Shown piece after piece: positions 1-8,610 of a stretch of DNA of 13,324 nt. Made by a program: the position numbers and the translations under genes. This stretch comes from CAYUPI01 sp964446585 (GTDB lineage: Bacteria; Verrucomicrobiota; Verrucomicrobiia; Limisphaerales; UBA8199): positions 1 to 13,324 of the forward strand of contig CAYUPI010000099.1 of assembly GCA_964446585.1 (NCBI GenBank). Reading direction: 5' to 3'. Position 1 is the first letter of the stretch. Every line of letters starts with the position of its first letter. The notes beneath the pieces were generated by a model. The model saw only the letters and a program-made list of their open reading frames with translations. It was not told the DNA's origin and ran no database searches.

Positions 1-270
1 TCCCAAGTCCAGAGAAATTCAAAGTTCAGCGGGGTTTTTCAGCAACCTGTTAGCCGAAACTGGATGCCTCGGTAGGGGGCTTCCCTCCTTTCGATGTTGC
101 CGCCTCTGAAGGCGAAAGCGGGAGCTTGCGGTGACGCTATGCATCAGGAACACGTAATGGACGGGCCAGGGTTGGCTGCGTTATCCAGATCCAGCCTTAG
201 TCAGGAAGCTCACCATCGGCGGCGGCTTCGATGCTTTTGCAGGGACCGCTCCACACCTGATTCAGAAATT
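1..270. other. non-coding leader upstream of the first secreted protein, with small hairpins
   Basis: No convincing gene is seen here. Three short stem-loops follow one another. The first is 71-88: six pairs with one bulged T and a GGCTT loop. The second is 101-114: CGCCT pairs with AGGCG around CTGA. The third is 116-127: AAGC pairs with GCTT around GGGA. They could form a structured 5' leader for the gene at 271. I compared the stretch by eye with the conserved cores of the c-di-GMP, TPP, cobalamin, fluoride and glmS RNAs and found no match. An open frame runs on the plus strand from 1 to a TAG at 73-75 and might be the tail of an upstream gene, but it is too short to call. No promoter could be placed with confidence. 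Confidence 0.3.
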
Positions 271-3200
271 ATGAAACTGCTCAGAGCAACCACCCGGCTC
301 TGGTTTTTTGTTGTTATATTGCCCTTCGCTATGCCCGGCCAACTATGCGCACAAACCGTAGTTTTGTCGGAAGGATTCGAAGGTAATTTTCCTCAAGACA
401 ACAACTGGAGCTTGGGTAATGACAATCCCACGGGCACCGCCTATTGGAAGGATGTGCCCGCCGGCTTTGGCACGGTCGGCGTGCATTCGGGACTTTGGAA
501 GGGATATTGCGCCGGCGTGGGTTATGGCGGCACGACCCTGCATCCCACCTACCAAGACAACATGATTGCCTACATGAGCCGCCCCCTGGATTTGACCGGC
601 TACGGTTCGGCGACTTTGAGTTTTTGGTACAACGTTCCCGCCATTGAGACCAATTACGATCATTGCAACGTGTATGTGGCCAATAATCTCGTCTGGACGA
701 CCACTACCTCGACGCCCAACTGGACTTTTGTCAGCATTAACCTGGACAGCTACGTGGGGATCATACCGATCTTGAGATTCGAGTTCACCAGCGATTCTTC
801 AGTGGTTTACGAAGGCTGGTACCTGGACGACATCCTGGTGACGGCGCTGCCTCCGCCGCCCAACGACATGTTTGCCAACGCTCAAGTGCTCACCGGCGGC
901 TCAGGCACCGTGACCGGCAGCAATGTCGCGGCTACCCTGGAATCAGGAGAGTCTCCGCTTGAACTGGGAACCTCGACCGGCACTCATACGGTCTGGTACC
1001 GCTGGACGCCAGCGGTCAGCGGCCAATACTTTTTCCGGACCGGCGGCAGTTCATTTGACACGATGCTCGGCGTGTTTACCGGAGATAGTGTAACCAATCT
1101 CACTCTCCTCGTCGCAAACGACGATGCTGAACCCAATAACGCCAGCCGCGTCTCGGCCTATTTCACGGCAGGCACGACCTATTTTATTTGCGTTGATGGT
1201 TACCTGACAGCCACCGGCAACATTGTTCTTAATTGGGACCAGGACTTCGCGGCCACTGTGATCACTTTCGACGATCTGAGTCCGGGCACGACGGTATCGA
1301 CCCAGTACCACACCAATGGCGTAGATTTCAGCGCTAACAACGGGAATGTGCTGCCCAGCATCCAAACGGCCGCCCTGGCCGAATCAGGCAGCCTGGTCGC
1401 TCAACTGAATTGGACCGGTGAGTTTGGCGTGCCGACCGGCGGAGGTAATTTCACCTCCTACAAACAGCATGTGCGCGTTTTTGGCGGTTACCTGCCCGAC
1501 GGCAGCTCCAACTCGGCGCAGCTTACCCTGTCGGCTTACGACGTCGGTTCTCAGGTCATCACGCAGACCACGGCGACCGTCACCGCGGGTCGCGGTTTTT
1601 TCACGTTGCTCCAGGCCAATTCGCCGCAAACCAACATTGCTTCCTTTCGCGTGGCCGCCAGTGTCGCCGACCAGAACAAGCCTCTGGCCATTGACAACCT
1701 GACCTTCGACCAAACACTCCTTGGCCAGCCGCCGGATTTTGCCCTCTCCTCGGCGGCGCCCGGATTGAGCGTCAATCAGGGTTTTTCGGTCACCAACTTG
1801 ATCACGGTGGTTCGTTTCAACGGTTCCACGGGCCCGGTGCAGTTCAGCGCCAGCGCCCTGCCCGCCGGCGTGACCGCTTCTTTTTCCCCCAACCCGGCCA
1901 CTGACAGCACCAGTTTGGTGCTCGCCGCCGACACCAACGCGGTGCCCACCGGTGCTTCACCTATCCCCATAACCGTTATCGGAAATCCCTTGAGCCCCAG
2001 CGTTGGCGCAGGACTGCGCACGAATCAAATCCTCCTTTCGATTCGGGCCAACTTCACCGTCAGCCTTAACCCCAATGTGGTGGATGTTCCTTCCTGCGGG
2101 ATGAGTACCGGGACCGTCGCGGTGACGCGGGACATCGGCTTTCACGGAGTAGTCACGCTTAGCGCAGTCGGTTTGAGCAACTTCTTTCAGGCCACTTTTA
2201 GCCCCCCGTCAGTGGATTTCCACGACGGTGGCCTGGTGAACTTTAGTACCATTACCCTGCAAGCCAGCGACGTCGCGACCAATCAATACTTTCCATTTCG
2301 GACCGTGGCCACCACCGCGTCATTGCCGCCAGCCTCGGCGGTGGCAGTCATTCACACCACTTTAGGCCACATCGACAGTGTCGTGCCGAACGCCGGCTGG
2401 GCTCCCCAATCGCTGCAACCGGGCAGCGAAATCGTCATCAAGGGCGCCGGCTTCTGTCCCGGCTCGAAGGTTGAGTTTGCCAATCTCAAAGCCATTGTTG
2501 ACCCCGATTTTATCAGCGCCGACGGTTCGGAACTGCACGCGCGCGTGCCCCGGCTCGGCACCGATGGAGCGTTGCTTGTTTTACTGAAGAACGGCGGGAC
2601 GATCTATTCCCCTTCTAATTTCAAAGTCCAAACCTATCGCAATCAGCGCGGCTACGCGTTCTGTAACTCGTCCAATTTTCAATATCAGGTGGGCGGCTAC
2701 AACTTCAGCGACTGCGTGGAACTATTCGGCTATAATCAGACCCACTTGTTGGGCACAGGCATTCCCGACCCGTTGGCGGGGGTGTTTGTTCTCATCGCCA
2801 ACGCAGCACTGCAAGACGGCCAGTGCTTTGGCTTCAGCCTCTCCAGCCAGCGCCTTCTGCACGGGGACGTCTCCTATAATTCTTTTCCATTCCAATTTGG
2901 CCTGAGCACGCCGACGCCTTGGGACTTGCTCGGCCCGGGCGACTGTGACGCCTATGGTGCCGCGTCCCCGCAATTGACCCACTATGTCCACATTCAGCAT
3001 CTGGCCCAACTCAGCTCCGAGCAAGCGCATTATTGGCTGGCCAGCGCTTCCTGGAACCTGACCCAAGCCGGGAGTTCGACCATCTACAACCAGGTCGCCG
3101 CCGCTTTAAACGCGGCGGATCATCCTTTGATTGAAATCTTCAAGGACCTCGCCAACGGCCACGTATTGGTCGCTTATGATCTCGAACCCGGGGCGGGGCC

Positions 3201-4380
3201 GAACGATTATTACATTGACGTCTATGACCCCAATCTCCCGTTTCTGACCTCCGAAAACGACGATTCTTCCGGCGACGCCCATCAAGCCAGCGAACAAAAC
3301 AGCCGCGTCCATGTGACCGCCGATAATCATTGGTCCAATCCGCATAATGGCGGGCTCTGGAGCGGCGGTTTCAATAACCTGGTGGTATTGCCGTACAATG
3401 TGGTGCCGGTTCAGCCCACGCTGCCTACCAGCCTCAATGGACTGCTCACGTTTGTGTTTGGCGGGAGCGCGCAAACCGTGCAGTTCGCCGACACCAATGG
3501 CCACACTCTTTTCATGCTGGACGGTTCGATCAATACCAACGCCGTGGCCAGCCTGACCAATGCGATGCCTTTCGCGCCGCTGTCCGATGGCAGCCCCGGC
3601 CCCGCCGGTTTCATTTTTGCCACGACGACAAATGCGTCAGGCGGCACGTACATAAACGATTTTGTTCACACACTTCGCGGGACGGGCTCCGGCACCTACG
3701 CCCACAGTGTTCTTGGGCGCGACTTTGCCACCCGTATCACGGATATCAGCGCCAACAGCAATACCCTCGACATGGTGACGGTGAGTTCGCAAACACCGGT
3801 CGTTCGCTTCCAGACATCTGACTCCAGCAAACTGCTTAAAGTTCAATTGCTCGCCCGCGCCACCAATGGCGCCGTCCATACCGCGACCTTCTCGACCACA
3901 ACCTTTGCCAACACCGGTGACAAGTTTAGCTATGACCAATCTTCCGAGCGGATGCTGTTCACCCACGCAGGTCCCGCCACCGCCTATAGCTTCACGCTGT
4001 CTCAAGCTGACCAGAACGGTAATCCCACCGTGTTTGTCTCCGCGAATCTCTTAATCGGCGCGGGAGATACCGCCATCATCAGCCCCGCTGACTGGCAGAA
4101 CCTCGCCACCACCCCGGTAACGCTCACGGTTATCAATGCGACGGGCCAAAGCAACCAAACGTTCCTGGCCACCACGCCGCTGTTCCTGGGTTTTGCTGCC
4201 GACGGTTTTCACGGCACTTTTCGCGGGCACATCGGTCTGCAATATACCATCCAATTTTCCGGCGACCTGACCAACTGGTCTCCGCTGGTCACCGTGCCGT
4301 GCCTGGACGGCACCGTGCCGTTTGTCGATTCAACCATAGGTCTGCCGACCAAACGTTTCTATCGCGCTCTGGGTTTGTGA
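271..4380 (+). CDS. large secreted multidomain protein with a putative papain-like cysteine peptidase core
   Basis: The product is 1369 aa and probably exported. Residues 1-28 form a signal peptide: Lys2 and Arg5, a hydrophobic WFFVVILPFA core, then a Cys-Ala-Gln cleavage region. The frame is open back to 94, but starting at 271 puts the signal peptide at the N-terminus. Visible parts in order: about 30-193, a MAM/jelly-roll-like domain ending in GWYLDDI; 197-325, a PPC-like beta domain (WYRWTP, FDTMLGVF); 331-480, a second jelly roll bracketed by ITFDDL and DNLTF; 489-690, two Ig-like beta domains; 700-785, an IPT/TIG domain; about 790-1045, a region with Cys852 (DGQCFGFS), His964 (NGHVLVAY) and Asp986 (VYDPN), in the order of a papain/C39-type triad; a beta-rich stretch; and 1323-1369, the verrucomicrobial C-terminal module (YTIQFSGDLTNW ... 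RFYRAL). The domains are established families. Peptidase activity is inferred from motif order only. The substrate is unknown. No PEP-CTERM, LPXTG or membrane anchor is visible, and no Shine-Dalgarno is seen at the start. Confidence 0.85.
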   Translation: MKLLRATTRLWFFVVILPFAMPGQLCAQTVVLSEGFEGNFPQDNNWSLGNDNPTGTAYWKDVPAGFGTVGVHSGLWKGYCAGVGYGGTTLHPTYQDNMIAYMSRPLDLTGYGSATLSFWYNVPAIETNYDHCNVYVANNLVWTTTTSTPNWTFVSINLDSYVGIIPILRFEFTSDSSVVYEGWYLDDILVTALPPPPNDMFANAQVLTGGSGTVTGSNVAATLESGESPLELGTSTGTHTVWYRWTPAVSGQYFFRTGGSSFDTMLGVFTGDSVTNLTLLVANDDAEPNNASRVSAYFTAGTTYFICVDGYLTATGNIVLNWDQDFAATVITFDDLSPGTTVSTQYHTNGVDFSANNGNVLPSIQTAALAESGSLVAQLNWTGEFGVPTGGGNFTSYKQHVRVFGGYLPDGSSNSAQLTLSAYDVGSQVITQTTATVTAGRGFFTLLQANSPQTNIASFRVAASVADQNKPLAIDNLTFDQTLLGQPPDFALSSAAPGLSVNQGFSVTNLITVVRFNGSTGPVQFSASALPAGVTASFSPNPATDSTSLVLAADTNAVPTGASPIPITVIGNPLSPSVGAGLRTNQILLSIRANFTVSLNPNVVDVPSCGMSTGTVAVTRDIGFHGVVTLSAVGLSNFFQATFSPPSVDFHDGGLVNFSTITLQASDVATNQYFPFRTVATTASLPPASAVAVIHTTLGHIDSVVPNAGWAPQSLQPGSEIVIKGAGFCPGSKVEFANLKAIVDPDFISADGSELHARVPRLGTDGALLVLLKNGGTIYSPSNFKVQTYRNQRGYAFCNSSNFQYQVGGYNFSDCVELFGYNQTHLLGTGIPDPLAGVFVLIANAALQDGQCFGFSLSSQRLLHGDVSYNSFPFQFGLSTPTPWDLLGPGDCDAYGAASPQLTHYVHIQHLAQLSSEQAHYWLASASWNLTQAGSSTIYNQVAAALNAADHPLIEIFKDLANGHVLVAYDLEPGAGPNDYYIDVYDPNLPFLTSENDDSSGDAHQASEQNSRVHVTADNHWSNPHNGGLWSGGFNNLVVLPYNVVPVQPTLPTSLNGLLTFVFGGSAQTVQFADTNGHTLFMLDGSINTNAVASLTNAMPFAPLSDGSPGPAGFIFATTTNASGGTYINDFVHTLRGTGSGTYAHSVLGRDFATRITDISANSNTLDMVTVSSQTPVVRFQTSDSSKLLKVQLLARATNGAVHTATFSTTTFANTGDKFSYDQSSERMLFTHAGPATAYSFTLSQADQNGNPTVFVSANLLIGAGDTAIISPADWQNLATTPVTLTVINATGQSNQTFLATTPLFLGFAADGFHGTFRGHIGLQYTIQFSGDLTNWSPLVTVPCLDGTVPFVDSTIGLPTKRFYRALGL

Positions 4381-4738
4381 AGCGGGAAAAGAAATCACAG
4401 ACTCAGTCATTCGTGGCGCCTCCAACGACAGATAGCTACAGCGCAGGGGAGCCGCGACCAAGCAGGTCGAACGCACTTAAACCGCAGAGGCGCGATACTC
4501 CCGGAGGTTCTGTTCTCTTTGTTTTCTCAGTGTTTATCGCAGCGCAAATGCTCGGAATCGATCAATTTGAGCAACATTTCGGAAAGCACAGGTCGCTGTC
4601 TTCTCTGCGTTTATCGCGCCTCTGCGGCTTTATTGGCCGTCCTGTTTGGGTGCGGAACCGCTGCGCTGAGTCTCGGCGGTTTAATTTCCCGCCCAGATTT
4701 TGCGCAGCTCGAGAAGAATCTGCCGCACACTAATACAG
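4381..4738. other. intergenic region between the two secreted proteins
   Basis: These 358 bases hold no believable gene. Open frames exist on both strands, but they translate to Arg/Ser-rich sequence with no family character and run through a palindromic element. The main content is the long inverted repeat described separately (4478-4632). No T-rich terminator is visible after the stop at 4380. No promoter could be placed before 4739. Confidence 0.5.
4478..4632. repeat. long inverted repeat, palindromic intergenic element (REP/MITE-like)
   Basis: The left arm CCGCAGAGGCGCGATA (4482-4497) is matched exactly, 16 of 16, by its reverse complement at 4612-4627. Pairing continues outward through TAAA/TTTA with one extra C on the right side. 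The 114-base interior contains a second partial copy of the right-arm wording: TCTCAGTGTTTATCGC at 4525-4540 against TCTCTGCGTTTATCGC at 4603-4618. It also holds a small stem, TGCTC 4549-4553 with GAGCA 4569-4573. The CTCTGCG/CGCAGAG wording resembles a family of dispersed palindromes that I recall from many environmental bacterial genomes. No transposase is encoded, so any mobility would be in trans. The whole unit could fold as a cruciform or as a hairpin in RNA. Confidence 0.7.
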
Positions 4739-7700
4739 GTGAACACAAACCCCCAGCATTATCTGTATCCAAAAGTGTACGTGGTAATCTTGTTCCTGCT
4801 TGCGTTTTACTTCCATTCAATAGGTCAAGCCCATCCGTGGCAGCGCAGCTTCGGCGTCGTCAACATCACCCCCAACGAACAAAGCGGTGAGACCAACCAA
4901 AACTCCGAGCCCAGCATCGCCGTAGGCACCGGCAACGACACTGGCCACCTGGTCGTCCATACCTTTACTCTTACCCAGGCCGGTACACCTGCCGGCCTCA
5001 TCTTCACCACCGTGGACGGGGGGCATACCTGGACCAATACCCAAACGCTCAACACACCCGCTGATTACGACGCAACAATCGCCTACGCCTCGCTGTCCCG
5101 TTGGTATATGGCGATGATGCCGTGGGCGGACAATCTTCAAGTTTGGTTCTCCTCGGTCCCGTTTGCCGGCCAGCCTTTCCACACTGGCGGTGCGGGAGTG
5201 ATCGGCGGAAGTCCCGACCAACCCTGGTTGAAAGTCCTGAACGTGGACAATGAGGACCATATTTACGTTGGCTTTAACGACCTGGAGCAGATCAATAACG
5301 GTTCGCCCGCGACGGCCAGCGTCGAGTTCTCGCTCGACGGCACCCAGAGTTGGAAGCGCACCATCATAGAGAAAGCCGTCCCCGGGGGTGGCCAGGACTC
5401 ACCGGCAGTGCGGTTGGCCATATCGGAGAACCCCGCGTCCTTCGGCAGGACGGTTTACGCTCTGTTTCAACGCTGGCAAAGCTTTGACATGAACACGTTT
5501 GACTTCCGCGGCGACGTGGTGCTCGTGCGCGACGACAACAGCGGCCTGAACGGTTTTGGCGACTTGCCCAACAACGGCACGTTGGTCGCCCAGAATGTTC
5601 TGCTCCCCTGGACAGACCGGTCCGGAAACGGCACGTCCCTCGGAATGCAGCGCCTGGGCGCCGGCTGTGACGTGGCCACCATCCCGTCTTTTGACGGGCA
5701 GGACGAGGTCTATGTCGCCTACACCGAAGTCGTCAACAATTCACCTTTGATCCGCGTCCAGCACTCCAGCGATTCCGGTCGAACCTTCCAGCTTGTTTAC
5801 AGCACCAGCGTCGCCTCGAGCCTGCCGGCGCTGGCGATCGCCTCGGACCACACCGTCGGGCTGCTGTTCGCCGCCAAGGTCGCCAACAACCTGGAGGTTC
5901 ATTTTCTCAAGGCCTATGACGGTCGCTTCAACCAGGTAAACAGCCTCAATGAGCGCGTGTTAGCCCGGTTCCCGGACAACAATCCCAACATAGTTTACAA
6001 CCCTTACATTGGGGATTACTTCGGGCTGACGGCTTCCGGGCACGACTTTTATGGCACCTTCTGCGCCTCCGGCGCGCCGGACCCGAGCCGTTTCCCGAGT
6101 GGCGTCTATTACCAGCGCAACGTCACCGCGAACGGAGCGATCACCAATAACCTTTGGCTGACTTCGCCCGGCGCACTGGCGGATCTCAGCCGCCATTTGC
6201 TCGCCCCCTCCATCGACCCATTCTTCTTTTATGACCTTGCCCCCCGCTTTCTCGCCCGCCACGAAGTTGTTTTTTCCTGGCGGCGTCCCTCCACCGCTGA
6301 CCCAACCGCCGCCCTGGTGCTGACCTGGCCGGTGCTGCCCTCGGGCTACCCGCAGTTCACCTTGGAAACCGCTTCCGTGCTCGGGCCAACGGCGAGCTGG
6401 GCGCCCGTTCCCACCAGCCTGATCGTTCAAAGCAACGGCGATTTCCAGGCCGCAATGAGTGCCTCCCAGTCGCAGCTATATTTCCGGCTGAATCAGCAGG
6501 CGGCCAGCGGGTATTTCCAACTCTTGGCCGCGACGGGCGACCACGGCTCGCTCAGCCCAGGCGGCACGTTGCTGGTGGGCGGCACGCAAAACCAAACCTT
6601 TACGGCCACACCTTCCAACAACTATGCCGTTGGTAATTGGTATGTCGATGGCGGGTTTGTGCAATCCAATAACTCGACGCTTACTCTAAGCAACATCACT
6701 GTGGACCATTCGGTGCTGGTAACTTTCGCCGCCTCAAATGATCTCGCGGTAACCTTAGCGGGCGCGCCGCATCCCGCGCTGCTAACCAACAATCTGACCT
6801 ACGTGATCAACGTGCAAAACACCGGCCTCAACCCGGTTACGGGTGTCACGCTCTCCAACGTCCTGCCGCCGTCGGTCAGTTTCGTCGCGGCGACCGCCAG
6901 CCAGGGCAGCGTCACTGGTTTGGGCACCTCGAGCCTGGTCACCGGCAGCCTCGGCACGCTCGCCCCCGGCCTCTCCGCCACGGTCACCATCACGACCATC
7001 CCTTACGCCGAGGGCACCATCACGGACACTGTGGCTGTGGCCTGCGACCAATTCGAGCCGGACCCGGCAAACAACATCGCGACCGACATCACCAGTGTGC
7101 TGGCGCCCGTAACCATCACCGCCCAGCCCGTTTCCCAGTCGGCGTCTGTGGGTGACACTGTCAGCTTTAATGTCGGAGTATCAGGCACGCCGCCGTTCTC
7201 GTACCGCTGGGCATTTAACGGTGTGGCCATTGCCGATGCCACCAACGCCATCCTGACACTTACCAATGTGGCTGCCGCCTCCGCCGGCGCCTATGCGGTC
7301 ACCGTGTTTCAGACGCCCGGCCCCGAGGATGAATTCGAAGCCGATAGCCAACCAGCCTCTCTCACCGTGTTCACTCCCGGCAGCGCCCAGACCACGGCTG
7401 GTACGGCGTTGAGTTTCAACGGGACAAATCAATATGTCAGCTTCCCGGACGTAACTCACGCTTTGGCCCAGGGCACAATCGAATTATGGTTCAACGCCAG
7501 CTCGTGGAGTTGGACCGCTGCTCACGACGGCCTTTATCTTTGGGCCGGGACCCAAGGTGCTCCCAATACTTCTGCGGGCGATGGGATCGACCTTGGAACT
7601 CACAACGCCTTTTCCACCACGGGAGAACTGATGTTTGGCATTTTCGAATACGGCTCCTTCAACAACTGGCACTGGGCCAGGAGCGGCATCGTGCCATCGC

Positions 7701-8368
7701 CGGGCGCATGGTATCATGTGGCCGCTACCTGGGGTATTGCGGGGCTTCAAATCTACGTCAACGGTGTCCTCGGCGGCACTGATCCCTACAGCGGCCCGGC
7801 GCCCGCTTACACGATTGCAAGCCTGCTCGGCTGCTCGAGTTGGCCAGGCAGCTTTTTCAACGGCCAGATTGATGAACTCCGCATCTGGAACATCGCGCGC
7901 ACGCAGTCCCAAATCCAGGCGAACATGAACCACGGGCTGTCATTGCCGGCGGCCAACCTGGTCGCCTACTGGCGTTTTGACGAGGCTGGCGGTACGACTA
8001 CGCTCGACTCCAGCGGTCTGGGAAGAGACGGTACTCTCGGGAATGGTCCAGCGTGGGTCACCTCATCGGCGCCGTTTGGGCCAGGCGCGACCACTCAGCC
8101 CGCGACGGACGTCGGTTCCGGCCTGGCGACGCTCAACGCCACGGTCACTCCCAACGCCGCCACCGCTAATGTGTGGTTCGACTGGGGCTCAACAACCTCT
8201 TACGGCGCCTCCACCAGCGCGATCAACCTTCCGGCCGGAACCAGCAGCGTCGTCGTCTCCCGGACTCTGACGGCCCTGGCATCAGGCGCGACCTACCATT
8301 ATCGTGTCAACGCTGCCAATGCCCTCGGCACCAGCACCGGCGCGGACGCCCAGTTCATCATGCCATAG
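4739..8368 (+). CDS. secreted BNR/sialidase-like propeller protein with InlB-like, DUF11, Ig, LamG and fn3-like domains
   Basis: With the GTG start at 4739 the product is 1209 aa, and residues 1-31 form a signal peptide (VYVVILFLLAFYF core, cleavage near GQA-HP). A TTG at 4700 gives 13 more residues with an Arg-rich start; the choice is uncertain and neither has a clear ribosome site. Residues about 38-508 look like a beta-propeller: an EPSIAV opening and Asp-box-like loops at 91-98 (DGGHTW), 200-205 (DGTQSW) and 345-350 (DSGRTF). I see no sialidase active-site pattern, so call it sialidase-like fold only. Then follow: about 526-588, a verrucomicrobial module ending in LYFRLNQ; 603-665, an InlB-B-like bacterial repeat (FTATP, NWYVDG, VTFAA); 667-790, DUF11 (LTYVINVQNTG); 790-878, Ig-like (SYRWAFNG); 887-1075, LamG/concanavalin-like (LSFNGTNQYV, WYHVAATW, IDELRIWN); 1116-1209, fibronectin-like. 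The likely role is binding of extracellular or surface polymers. The ligand is unknown. No anchor motif is seen at the C-terminus. Confidence 0.85.
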   Translation: MNTNPQHYLYPKVYVVILFLLAFYFHSIGQAHPWQRSFGVVNITPNEQSGETNQNSEPSIAVGTGNDTGHLVVHTFTLTQAGTPAGLIFTTVDGGHTWTNTQTLNTPADYDATIAYASLSRWYMAMMPWADNLQVWFSSVPFAGQPFHTGGAGVIGGSPDQPWLKVLNVDNEDHIYVGFNDLEQINNGSPATASVEFSLDGTQSWKRTIIEKAVPGGGQDSPAVRLAISENPASFGRTVYALFQRWQSFDMNTFDFRGDVVLVRDDNSGLNGFGDLPNNGTLVAQNVLLPWTDRSGNGTSLGMQRLGAGCDVATIPSFDGQDEVYVAYTEVVNNSPLIRVQHSSDSGRTFQLVYSTSVASSLPALAIASDHTVGLLFAAKVANNLEVHFLKAYDGRFNQVNSLNERVLARFPDNNPNIVYNPYIGDYFGLTASGHDFYGTFCASGAPDPSRFPSGVYYQRNVTANGAITNNLWLTSPGALADLSRHLLAPSIDPFFFYDLAPRFLARHEVVFSWRRPSTADPTAALVLTWPVLPSGYPQFTLETASVLGPTASWAPVPTSLIVQSNGDFQAAMSASQSQLYFRLNQQAASGYFQLLAATGDHGSLSPGGTLLVGGTQNQTFTATPSNNYAVGNWYVDGGFVQSNNSTLTLSNITVDHSVLVTFAASNDLAVTLAGAPHPALLTNNLTYVINVQNTGLNPVTGVTLSNVLPPSVSFVAATASQGSVTGLGTSSLVTGSLGTLAPGLSATVTITTIPYAEGTITDTVAVACDQFEPDPANNIATDITSVLAPVTITAQPVSQSASVGDTVSFNVGVSGTPPFSYRWAFNGVAIADATNAILTLTNVAAASAGAYAVTVFQTPGPEDEFEADSQPASLTVFTPGSAQTTAGTALSFNGTNQYVSFPDVTHALAQGTIELWFNASSWSWTAAHDGLYLWAGTQGAPNTSAGDGIDLGTHNAFSTTGELMFGIFEYGSFNNWHWARSGIVPSPGAWYHVAATWGIAGLQIYVNGVLGGTDPYSGPAPAYTIASLLGCSSWPGSFFNGQIDELRIWNIARTQSQIQANMNHGLSLPAANLVAYWRFDEAGGTTTLDSSGLGRDGTLGNGPAWVTSSAPFGPGATTQPATDVGSGLATLNATVTPNAATANVWFDWGSTTSYGASTSAINLPAGTSSVVVSRTLTALASGATYHYRVNAANALGTSTGADAQFIMP

Positions 8369-8412
8369 ACAATCTTCAACAATGCGTTACCTACGCGATC
8401 ACCCGCGCAGAG

Positions 8413-8430
8413 TGGCGGGCGAGGACGCCA
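8413..8430. repeat. weak hairpin downstream of the propeller gene
   Basis: TGGCG at 8413-8417 pairs with CGCCA at 8426-8430 around an 8-base loop, 45 bases after the stop at 8368. No T tract follows on either strand, so this is not a convincing intrinsic terminator. The wording around it (repeated GCAGAG, GAGGACGC) loosely resembles the inverted-repeat element at 4478-4632 and may be a degenerate relative. Confidence 0.25.
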
Positions 8431-8440
8431 GAGGGCAGAG

Positions 8441-8479
8441 TTAAGTAGCGAGCGCCAGGGAAACTAGACTGGTTTTCAT
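8441..8479 (-). pseudogene. possible truncated start of a secreted protein (12 codons)
   Basis: On the minus strand an ATG at 8479-8477 opens a frame reading MKTSLVSLALAT and then stops at TAA (8443-8441). The reading looks like the n-region and hydrophobic core of a signal peptide, cut off where palindrome-like sequence begins. It lies 131 bases downstream, on the same strand, of the decayed coding remnant that ends at 8611. It may be all that is left of a following gene. A frame this short can arise by chance, and no ribosome site was recognised. Confidence 0.2.
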
Positions 8480-8610
8480 CGGGCTTGGAATGCTGGATTG
8501 ATTGCTCACGTCGAGTCTGTCAACGACCGAGCATAACAGATTTCGTCCAGGTTATCCAGCGTTCTGTAAATCGGTCGGTTCTTCGAATCAACTATCAACC
8601 AAGAACCCCT

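Noticed and set aside
1..75. Open frame to a TAG at 73-75 as the tail of an upstream gene
   Set aside because: Only 24 codons are visible with no recognisable motif, so it cannot be told from chance.
94..270. In-frame N-terminal extension of the first exoprotein from an ATG at 94
   Set aside because: It would bury the clear signal peptide beginning at 271 behind 59 residues of Arg/His-rich sequence without family character, and it runs through the hairpin cluster.
1..270. Riboswitch (c-di-GMP, cobalamin, TPP, fluoride) in the leader
   Set aside because: None of the conserved core strings of these classes could be found. Only generic hairpins are present.
3106..3504. Long minus-strand frames inside the exoprotein and pur genes
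   Set aside because: These are shadows of strongly biased GC-rich coding sequence. The plus strand holds clear domains throughout.
4299..4733. 144-codon plus-strand frame overlapping the end of the first exoprotein gene
   Set aside because: It starts inside another gene, runs through a palindromic repeat, and translates to Arg/Ser-rich sequence typical of an out-of-frame reading.
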